Below, piece after piece: positions 1 to 5,585 of a DNA stretch of 41,173 nucleotides (position 1 is its first letter; each line of letters starts with the position of its first letter). The stretch comes from a virus. The translations under genes and the position numbers were made by a program. The notes under the pieces are model-generated. The model made no database searches and was not told the DNA's origin. It was given only the letters and a program-made list of their open reading frames with translations. The stretch is from the IMG/VR virus record IMGVR_UViG_3300022673_000011, positions 1-41,173 of that record. One strand, given 5' to 3'.

Positions 1-717
1 TACGATATCCTTGTGTTCCCGGCCCTCACCTGCCATTTGCTTAACGTAGGCAATCATTCCAGCGGGGTCAGAGGCCCAAGTTGCTGGATAGATACCAGTA
101 TTGACAGGCGATGCGCCGTTTTGGCTAAATTGCCCAAAAAACTCATTGCTTGCTGCTTCCATTTCAGCTTTGTCTTTATAAGGTACAAAGTTAGCCCAAG
201 CCATCAGTTCAATTTCTTTGTCCTCACCGGTGTCACGGTCCTTTAGTACAGTTTTAACGCCGGTGTCAACTTCATCCCAAGTGGCATAAACGCCGGTTGT
301 TTGCAGTGCCTTGCGCTGGACTTTTGTCCACTGCGAAATAGCCGGAAAGACATAATCCTTCCAATAATGTACCTTGTCATCCTTATCAAGAGCACCTTTA
401 TACTGCTTAACTATTTGGTAGTCATTACCATCCTTATCCTGCTTTGTGGCTACTAAAACAAATAGCCTGCGTTGATTGCCAGGCTTCCAACCTTTGAACA
501 GCTTAAGGCCGGTTGCCGGGTCTTTTTCGTCAAAAGTGCCACCGACTACGCTAGGAATAGTAAAGCTTGCCCCGGCCTCGTAAACTTTTTGGACGTTTGC
601 GACGTGCATTTTCAAATGTCCAAAATGTTTACGCCCATCTGAGCCAAATACTTCGTCAGCCCCTTCCAGACCGCTATCCCAATCAAAATCTTGAATCAAA
701 AAATCATCGTTACTCAT
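1..717 (-). CDS. Phage protein of unknown function, partial (C-terminus beyond left edge)
   Basis: Open from an ATG at 717 to the window edge, 239 codons without a stop, so the C-terminus is missing. The start has an AAAGG box 8 bases upstream and overlaps the stop of the small upstream ORF as TAATG, which implies translational coupling. The N-terminus is acidic (MSNDDFLIQDFDWDSG). A central part rich in charged and aromatic residues (FVLVATKQDKDGNDYQIVKQ, then HYWKDYVFPAISQW) resembles phage proteins sometimes annotated as single-stranded DNA binding. I recognise this only as a general resemblance. It is transcribed leftwards from the divergent control region, away from the plus-strand early operon, which fits an early replication or recombination protein. 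Function not assigned. Confidence 0.75.
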   Translation of the reverse strand, partial: MSNDDFLIQDFDWDSGLEGADEVFGSDGRKHFGHLKMHVANVQKVYEAGASFTIPSVVGGTFDEKDPATGLKLFKGWKPGNQRRLFVLVATKQDKDGNDYQIVKQYKGALDKDDKVHYWKDYVFPAISQWTKVQRKALQTTGVYATWDEVDTGVKTVLKDRDTGEDKEIELMAWANFVPYKDKAEMEAASNEFFGQFSQNGASPVNTGIYPATWASDPAGMIAYVKQMAGEGREHKDIV

Positions 718-833
718 TATTTATACCTTTCTTTTTTAATGTTTTTAGAGACAAAATAGCTGATACTAGATTGCCAATCTAATACCAGCCAATAGTGTGT
801 GTTTCTCCATATCCTTGATTTTTCTGTTGGCAA
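717..833 (-). CDS. Small leader ORF, 38 residues, unknown
   Basis: A TTG start at 833 follows one of the strongest Shine-Dalgarno sequences in the window (AAAGGAGGTG at 845-836). The ORF ends in TAATG, overlapping the start of the next gene. The peptide (MPTEKSRIWRNTHYWLVLDW...) is basic and aromatic with no domain I recognise. The frame is open further upstream to 929, but that longer form would run through the promoter. The peptide probably couples translation to the downstream gene or acts as a leader. A strong hairpin (759-789) lies inside its coding sequence, so ribosomes translating it would melt the hairpin. Confidence 0.5.
   Translation of the reverse strand: MPTEKSRIWRNTHYWLVLDWQSSISYFVSKNIKKERYK
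759..789 (-). promoter_or_regulatory. Near-perfect palindrome / RNA hairpin in the leader
   Basis: The minus-strand RNA can fold 14 base pairs around a 3-base GGC loop (773-775). Two of the pairs are G-U wobbles that work only on the minus-strand RNA, which argues for an RNA element rather than only a DNA operator. It lies 42-72 bases upstream of the ATG at 717. No T-run follows, so it is not a classical terminator. Confidence 0.5.
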
Positions 834-875
834 TACACCTCCTTTGGTGTCTAAAAAAACTGCATAACCAAAAAT

Positions 876-905
876 AGCATACCACAGATTACAATAATTT
901 GTCAA
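876..905 (-). promoter_or_regulatory. Sigma70-type promoter, leftward
   Basis: On the minus strand, TTGACA (905-900), an 18-base spacer and TATGCT (881-876) preceded by TGG, an extended -10. Predicted start of transcription is near 869. It faces the leader ORF and the gene starting at 717. Confidence 0.7.
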
Positions 906-908
906 GTA

Positions 909-951
909 TTGACAATCAACCATTGACAATATTCTATAATAATGGTATTCT
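909..951 (+). promoter_or_regulatory. Sigma70-type promoter with duplicated motifs, rightward
   Basis: TTGACA (923-928), a 17-base spacer and TATTCT (946-951) with TGG directly upstream (943-945), an extended -10. A second TTGACAAT lies 14 bases upstream (909-916), and TATTCTAT occurs twice (930-937 and 946-953). A TATAAT also sits at 935-940. The duplicated -35 and -10 blocks could be tandem promoters or repressor half-sites. The early operon begins at 980. Confidence 0.75.
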
Positions 952-979
952 ATCTCTACTTAACGATGAGAGGTGAGTA

Positions 980-1210
980 ATGACAAAAACAATCTATAAC
1001 CTAAAAAGTGTTATCAATTTTGGCAAGTATAAGTCAAAGGATCTAACTATCGAAGAAGCAATAGAAAAAGACCCCGACTATATCGAATGGTGTGCGGAAA
1101 ACATTGAATGGTTTGAACTTGACCAAGCGGCAAGTGATATGTTAGACGATGTACTATTAGATGATATGCCATTTGATAATGACGCTTGGGAAGATGAGAC
1201 ACCCTACTAA
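980..1210 (+). CDS. ExoX C-terminal-like / DUF3820-type small protein
   Basis: A 76-residue protein starting at ATG with GAGAGGTGAG just upstream, first gene after the rightward promoter. Residues about 9-37 show the pattern of the domain found at the C-terminus of exodeoxyribonuclease X and in DUF3820 proteins: NFGKYKSKDL, then KDPDYIEWC. The exonuclease catalytic domain is absent, so this is a stand-alone accessory domain, not a nuclease. The C-terminal third is very acidic (runs of Asp and Glu). The next gene starts on the base after its stop. Role unknown. A DNA-metabolism partner protein is an inference from the family. Confidence 0.75.
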   Translation: MTKTIYNLKSVINFGKYKSKDLTIEEAIEKDPDYIEWCAENIEWFELDQAASDMLDDVLLDDMPFDNDAWEDETPY

Positions 1211-1816
1211 ATGACCAATATCCGCACAATAACTCGTCTAATACTTATAGTACCCTCCACTTTTTGCATCCTACTATACACATGGTTTCACACCGGCGCG
1301 GTCTTGCAATCCTACATTGATGTGTGGCCGGTAGGGTATATAGCCGCTATAGGCATTGAGTTAAGCATAGTTGGTATGTCTCTGGAAATAGGCTGGTTGA
1401 GACATCAGAAAAAAAATGCAAGTACGCAAATAGCTATTCTTGTAGCAGTGCTTGCTGTGTCTGCTTTGGCTAATATTTACGAGGGTTATAAGGTATCAAC
1501 CGATAACCAGCTTGAGGTTGTGCTTATGGATTATAACCTTGTGTTGCCTATTGTGCTTATCGTTTCAACTGGACTATTGTCCATTATTGCTTTTGCTTTA
1601 TCTGAAATGGTATCAAGTACCGTTGAAGATACTGTAAAGTTATTTGGTACAAAACATCAAACAAAAGAAGACAAGCCAACAAAGGAAGACAGGCACAAGT
1701 TGATACCTGAGCTAAAGGGAGCTAGTGCCGAACAATTAGCGGATAGATTCAGAGTATCCCAGGCAACTATCTATAATGACCTTAAGGAGTTAGGGATAAG
1801 TTTGAATGGAAACTAG
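1211..1816 (+). CDS. Membrane protein with C-terminal helix-turn-helix
   Basis: A 201-residue protein. Four hydrophobic segments lie at roughly residues 7-27, 38-60, 72-90 and 105-130, followed by a charged linker (about 145-165, rich in Lys, Glu and Asp). The C-terminus reads SAEQLADRFRVSQATIYNDL, a typical helix-turn-helix. The layout resembles DUF2637-type proteins of actinobacteria and phages, which have a multi-pass membrane domain followed by a DNA-binding tail, although I cannot confirm membership. The start directly abuts the previous stop (TAAATG). The last 11 bases overlap the next gene. A membrane-tethered regulator or DNA tether is an inference. Confidence 0.75.
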   Translation: MTNIRTITRLILIVPSTFCILLYTWFHTGAVLQSYIDVWPVGYIAAIGIELSIVGMSLEIGWLRHQKKNASTQIAILVAVLAVSALANIYEGYKVSTDNQLEVVLMDYNLVLPIVLIVSTGLLSIIAFALSEMVSSTVEDTVKLFGTKHQTKEDKPTKEDRHKLIPELKGASAEQLADRFRVSQATIYNDLKELGISLNGN

Positions 1817-2285
1817 AAAATACAACATCATTCCAATTTCAACCAGTTATAAAGGCATTACATATCGCTCCCAATTAGAGGCAAAGTGGGCAGCATTTTT
1901 TAATAATGCCTCAATACCTTTTCAATATGAAAAAGAACAGTACCGGCTAGGTACTACAACTTATCTACCGGATTTCTTTTTGCCTAACTGTCCATATCGG
2001 ATAGTCGAAATCAAACCTGACCGGCCAACCATAGCCGAGATGCACAAATGCAGACAATTATCACATCAGCGCAATGTAGCTATCTTTGCAGGCCCACCAA
2101 CCTTGGGCCAATTTCAGATACATCTATTCGAGCAAGGCCAAGCATTTGATATTGACACCGGCTATTTATTTACTCTCAAATGTTTAGTCAGGGGTTTACA
2201 ACCTGACATAGCTTTGAATCTAATTAGACTTAAAGCTGTTCTAGGACAGGTCAATAACAAAAAACTATACAATGCTTTTGAATAG
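1806..2285 (+). CDS. PDDEXK-family nuclease
   Basis: A 159-residue protein with the layout of small phage PD-(D/E)XK nucleases. It has an N-terminal Glu helix (YRSQLEAKWAAFF, residues about 21-33), then a partner segment (FQYEKEQY), the catalytic YLPDFFLP (Asp near residue 56) and VEIKPD (Glu and Lys near 68-70). All expected metal-binding residues are present, so it should be active on DNA. It sits in the early operon and overlaps the membrane-HTH gene by 11 bases, so the two are probably co-translated. Possible roles are host DNA degradation, recombination or Holliday-junction/flap processing. The sequence does not decide among them. Confidence 0.85.
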   Translation: METRKYNIIPISTSYKGITYRSQLEAKWAAFFNNASIPFQYEKEQYRLGTTTYLPDFFLPNCPYRIVEIKPDRPTIAEMHKCRQLSHQRNVAIFAGPPTLGQFQIHLFEQGQAFDIDTGYLFTLKCLVRGLQPDIALNLIRLKAVLGQVNNKKLYNAFE

Positions 2286-2294
2286 GAGGCAATA

Positions 2295-2498
2295 TTGAAA
2301 CAAGAGGAAATTGAAGAAAGAGGCACTCAGCGTAATATCAGTTTTAGAAGCGAGGATATAGAGCTTTATAAATACGTCGAGCAATTAGCTAACAGCAAAT
2401 TTAGAGGCAATTTTAGCAATGCTATAGCTGATTGCATCTTAGCTCATAAACGCGCTACAGAAGCGTATGGAGCATGGGAGGTTATGGGCCGTGATTGA
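2295..2498 (+). CDS. Ribbon-helix-helix-like small protein
   Basis: A 67-residue protein starting at TTG 2295, chosen because a perfect AGGAGG (2284-2289) lies 5 bases upstream. The core (RNISFRSEDIELYKYVEQLA followed by KFRGNFSNAIADCIL) has the strand-helix-helix pattern of CopG/Arc-type DNA-binding proteins. The first strand would be RNISFR, and the GNFS turn lies before the second helix. It is probably a dimeric transcription regulator of the early genes, or a plasmid/phage partition-type protein. The family assignment rests on pattern only. Confidence 0.6.
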   Translation: MKQEEIEERGTQRNISFRSEDIELYKYVEQLANSKFRGNFSNAIADCILAHKRATEAYGAWEVMGRD

Positions 2499-2682
2499 CG
2501 AATTAGAAAAGGAAATCAGACAAGAGATTATTGTTAAGTTGTCGCTGGCCCTGCTTGCTCTATTTGTTGTTATCCTTTTCGTGTATTCATCTATTGTCTT
2601 TTTTGACTATTTTACCATCACTAAACAAGGCCAACCGGTAAATACTATAACTGACTTATTTATTTGTCCAGAGGTCGAATGA
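2491..2682 (+). CDS. Small single-pass membrane protein
   Basis: GTG start at 2491 with GGGAGG (2476-2481) 9 bases upstream, giving 63 residues. An ATG in frame at 2467 has no good ribosome binding site and would overlap the previous gene by 32 bases, so I prefer the GTG. One strong transmembrane helix (LSLALLALFVVILFVYSSIV) follows a charged N-terminal helix. The stop overlaps the next start as ATGA. No family recognised. A holin-like or membrane-anchor role cannot be excluded, but its place among early genes argues against lysis. Confidence 0.6.
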   Translation: MIDELEKEIRQEIIVKLSLALLALFVVILFVYSSIVFFDYFTITKQGQPVNTITDLFICPEVE

Positions 2683-3206
2683 CATTACGCTGCCCGCATT
2701 GCAAAAACCGGCTAAAGGTGATTGTAGCTAAAGGCGAGAAGGTTAGAAAAACTAGAACCAACTTTGAATCAACTGCATCTAATCCGCCTCAAGGTTTAGT
2801 CAAATCTTTTCTATGGTTTATGTCTGGTAACAAACCTGGGCCAAAAAACGAGGATAAACAACTTATCACTCTGCGAGTTGAGGAAACAAGCAAGAGTAGA
2901 AAACAGATACTTATCACAGAAGCCGGATTACCTTTAGACGAAAATGAGATGCTAGAGATAGCTTACCTTTACACTTCACCCATCAAGCTACCCTGGACAA
3001 GAGAAAATACCGTATCTAAAACCTCATTAAGTCAAGGGAAGCACAACACCCTTACCCAACGATTTCTCGCTCTTGGAATGTTGGATAATGTTGGGACTGA
3101 TAAAATGCCAAGCTATCGCCTAACAAAGCGCGGTAGGTGGTTTCTAATGGCAATGCTACCCGACGGTGTCTATAGCTATAATTTAGGACACGTCAACAAA
3201 CACTAA
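2679..3206 (+). CDS. Hypothetical protein, N-terminal CPHC motif and winged-helix-like C-terminus
   Basis: ATG at 2679 overlaps the preceding stop (ATGA) and has AGAGGT 3-4 bases upstream. An in-frame TTG at 2664 is less likely. The protein has 175 residues. It opens with MTLRCPHCKNRL, half of a zinc ribbon; no second Cys pair is seen, so metal binding would need dimerisation or is lost. The C-terminal half alternates helices and turns (LTQRFLALGMLDNVGTDK, YRLTKRGRWFLMAML), much like a winged helix of the replication-initiator or MarR type. Probably nucleic-acid related. Function not assigned. Confidence 0.65.
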   Translation: MTLRCPHCKNRLKVIVAKGEKVRKTRTNFESTASNPPQGLVKSFLWFMSGNKPGPKNEDKQLITLRVEETSKSRKQILITEAGLPLDENEMLEIAYLYTSPIKLPWTRENTVSKTSLSQGKHNTLTQRFLALGMLDNVGTDKMPSYRLTKRGRWFLMAMLPDGVYSYNLGHVNKH

Positions 3207-3241
3207 CAAACAAGGTAGTAAACAACAGAGGTAAACACTCA

Positions 3242-3484
3242 ATGGATGAATACCAAATTAAAAGAATTATGAAAATACTACGGCCTGCTATTTGGGCAAT
3301 GTATGGCAGGCAAAAACTCAGGCTAGCAGGTTATACATTGCTAGAGTATGAAGATGATAAAGTAAAAGGCGGCTGGTTTGAAGTAGTTGGGGTGTACAAA
3401 GATGGGGGAGATGAATTTTCCTACAAAGCTAAAATAGAAGATAGGGTTGTAACTTCTTTATCTACTGGACGATTAAGAACTTAA
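3242..3484 (+). CDS. Hypothetical early protein
   Basis: 80 residues, with GAGGT 9 bases upstream of the ATG. The sequence is basic at the N-terminus (MDEYQIKRIMKILRP) and predicted to be a short helix followed by beta strands (GGWFEVVGVYKDGGDEFSYK). No domain is recognised. It is part of the rightward early operon, 35 bases after the preceding gene. Confidence 0.6.
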   Translation: MDEYQIKRIMKILRPAIWAMYGRQKLRLAGYTLLEYEDDKVKGGWFEVVGVYKDGGDEFSYKAKIEDRVVTSLSTGRLRT

Positions 3485-3498
3485 GAGAGGATTAAACT

Positions 3499-3744
3499 AT
3501 GATTATTACAGATGCAATGCAAGTATTTAATGACAATTCTTTGACTAACCTGCCTGACTTTTTACTCATAGAAATGGCTAATCAATTTGATACCGTTTCA
3601 ATTATTTCAGGTGAGCTATCACAAGACATAGACGATGAGCTATCTAATCGCTGTCCAACTCAAGAACTTTTAGAATATCAAGAATATCAGAATCACCCGA
3701 CTGACGAAGGCGCAAAACTGCCTGGCGTTTGGCCGCCTGTTTAG
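3499..3744 (+). CDS. Hypothetical early protein with tail-to-tail overlap
   Basis: 81 residues with a good ribosome binding site (GAGAGGA about 8 bases before ATG). The first ~48 residues are an acidic helical sequence. The last ~33 are read from DNA that also encodes, on the other strand, the C-terminus of the last tail gene (101-base convergent overlap). The C-terminal part (HPTDEGAKLPGVWPPV) is low-complexity and may not be functional. This is the last gene of the early operon, and no terminator separates it from the leftward operon. Confidence 0.5.
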   Translation: MIITDAMQVFNDNSLTNLPDFLLIEMANQFDTVSIISGELSQDIDDELSNRCPTQELLEYQEYQNHPTDEGAKLPGVWPPV

Positions 3745-3862
3745 CTGCCCTTTCAGCCTCTTTTTGCTCTGCATCAGCAATACGTTGATTAACCTGTTCT
3801 ATTTCTTGCCGGGTTAAGTCAATGTATTTTTTTTGCCCGTCCTCTATAACTAGTCTTTGCAT
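3644..3862 (-). CDS. Small helical protein at the end of the tail operon
   Basis: 72 residues. Its ATG overlaps the upstream gene's stop (TAATG). It is highly charged with a long predicted coiled coil (LTRQEIEQVNQRIADAEQKE, then repeated Ala, Lys and Arg). It is the last leftward gene, after the receptor-binding-type protein. Small proteins at this place are often fibre assembly chaperones or XkdW-like proteins. That is an inference from position and size only. Confidence 0.65.
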   Translation of the reverse strand: MQRLVIEDGQKKYIDLTRQEIEQVNQRIADAEQKEAERAAKQAAKRQAVLRLRQSGDSDILDILKVLELDSD

Positions 3863-4440
3863 TATCTTATTCCGTATAATCCAAATTTACAACCTGACAC
3901 AAAGTTAGTACCTGTTACAGGCGCAAAGTCAATTTGTGTTATGGCGTTAGTGTTGCGCCACCTGACGGTGTATATACTCAAAAAAATGTCAGCATCCGCT
4001 GATACATCGCCATACCTAACGGACGGGATAGATACAGCTTGCTTCTCTTGTGAACCAGCATAAAAAGGAATAAGAATATAGCCTGGCGAAAAGTTACTCG
4101 CTCGACTATTCGCCGCTTCAGCGCGTGCTATAGCGGATGTGCTGGTTGCCCTTGCGCCAGCACCTGACAATGTAGTGTCGTTAGCTTGTATATTTTGCGT
4201 GTCGTAATTAGCCGTACCATCCCCATTGAATTGAATCGTTACTCGGTCTCCCTCAGCCACCGAGTCCGTTCTGGTTTGAATAATAGTCAACAAATGTGTG
4301 AAATAATCAGGTACAGAGGTAAAGGATACACTTGTCACACTGCCCGTTAAAACCTCTTGAGCGATAAATGTCAGTCCCTCATTGCGCCCTTTGAGATGAG
4401 GCAAAAGCGATTGTAACACACTATCATTGTATAGTCCCAT
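3862..4440 (-). CDS. Tail tip / receptor-binding-type structural protein
   Basis: 192 residues. The C-terminus (TQIDFAPVTGTNFVSGCKFG, ending LYGIR) matches the common ending of phage baseplate upper and fibre proteins, where a jelly-roll head domain ends in a phrase like 'aGSkasLYGl'. The middle is beta-rich with several Gly/Asn turns. It directly follows the other distal tail genes with one-base spacing. A role in host contact is likely from position, but the receptor is unknown. Confidence 0.65.
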   Translation of the reverse strand: MGLYNDSVLQSLLPHLKGRNEGLTFIAQEVLTGSVTSVSFTSVPDYFTHLLTIIQTRTDSVAEGDRVTIQFNGDGTANYDTQNIQANDTTLSGAGARATSTSAIARAEAANSRASNFSPGYILIPFYAGSQEKQAVSIPSVRYGDVSADADIFLSIYTVRWRNTNAITQIDFAPVTGTNFVSGCKFGLYGIR

Positions 4441-5585
4441 TAGATTCCTAGTCCGTTTTTAACTAGCAATTGGTCAAGCTGGCTGTATTTGGTGCCTGCT
4501 ATATTTAATTCATAAGGCGCAGTGTATTTTACCACGTCAACGAGCATCGCTCTGGGGTCGCTGCCTAAACTCGCTGATGTTACAGGGGGATGTCTGCCAA
4601 CTAGCATATCAGGCTGAAATAACCACTTGGCCGGTCTAACATCCCAGGGGCTAACGATTCCACCTAATCTATCTGTTACCTGTTGCCCCCTCCGCTTTTG
4701 GTATTCAATAGTCGTTGGTACAGTAGCATATACCAATCTTTGATTGCCATAGAATCCGGCATGATACGGGTTATTGCTGGCGTCTCCTATAGAAACGTAA
4801 CGCTTGATAAGCGTCTCCCCAAATTGTTCCTGGTCTACTGCATCAGGCACTTGAATAGTGTTAGCTGTGATTTTAGAGTAGTCTGTGCTAAAAATGGAAT
4901 GAGAAGCGATAACGTCTTGCAGTTTATCGCTTAAATCAACGTCACCTGCCGCACTATTTGTGTAATAAAAGGCATTGAGATAATGCCAATACCCCAAGCA
5001 CTTCAGATTAACAATTAAGTCACTTGATTGCGTATTGAGTTTATTTGAAACATAGGGATATGCCCAGGCCGGGTCATTAACGTAAGTGTCCCTAACTTGT
5101 TCTGCTACTGTTGATGTTGCACCACTTAATGACCGTATCTTTTCCCATACCCCATAGATATTCTGACTTGCGCTATTATCTGCAAAAGCAGTTATAGCCC
5201 GTTCCCCTACTACTGGTTCTGTTTCTGATGTATCAACTGTAGAATAGATAACTGCTACTCTATTTCCAGTATCTACTAGCGGCCCAACAGAGTAAGTATT
5301 CTCTCCAAAAGTAACTTCAACTACATCCACGAAACCGGCCCAGGCTAAATCCAAAGCCGGGTTATGTACTTCAATATGCCTGCCAACTCCTGATTGAATC
5401 CAGTCGTTTATATTTTCTTCGTTATCAACAAAAGCGATGTTTGCCGAATAAAAGCCGCCTAACAACCTTATCTCATGATTATACTCATTAACCGCATTAA
5501 GTTCATATAGCAATGGACTTCTATTTGTTTTTAGTAGTGGGTCACTAGCTCGTATTCTTAAGCCGGTAGATTCAAAGTTGCTCAC
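4440..5585 (-). CDS. Distal tail / baseplate structural protein
   Basis: 381 residues, beta-rich. The N-terminus (ANIAFVDNEENINDWI, then GRHIEVHNPALDLAWAGFVD) looks like the first domain of a tail hub or central tail-tip protein that lays down local coordinates. No peptidase or lysozyme motif is visible. It overlaps both neighbours by one base and sits between the propeller-bearing tail protein and the receptor-binding-type protein, so it is probably part of the tail tip complex. No named family is recognised. Confidence 0.65.
   Translation of the reverse strand: MSNFESTGLRIRASDPLLKTNRSPLLYELNAVNEYNHEIRLLGGFYSANIAFVDNEENINDWIQSGVGRHIEVHNPALDLAWAGFVDVVEVTFGENTYSVGPLVDTGNRVAVIYSTVDTSETEPVVGERAITAFADNSASQNIYGVWEKIRSLSGATSTVAEQVRDTYVNDPAWAYPYVSNKLNTQSSDLIVNLKCLGYWHYLNAFYYTNSAAGDVDLSDKLQDVIASHSIFSTDYSKITANTIQVPDAVDQEQFGETLIKRYVSIGDASNNPYHAGFYGNQRLVYATVPTTIEYQKRRGQQVTDRLGGIVSPWDVRPAKWLFQPDMLVGRHPPVTSASLGSDPRAMLVDVVKYTAPYELNIAGTKYSQLDQLLVKNGLGI

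Noticed and set aside
717-929. Longer 70-codon version of the leader ORF
   Set aside because: The extension covers the leftward promoter. The TTG at 833 has a far better ribosome binding site.
3857-4063. Plus-strand 68-codon frame
   Set aside because: It overlaps the receptor-binding-type gene in antisense and has no support.
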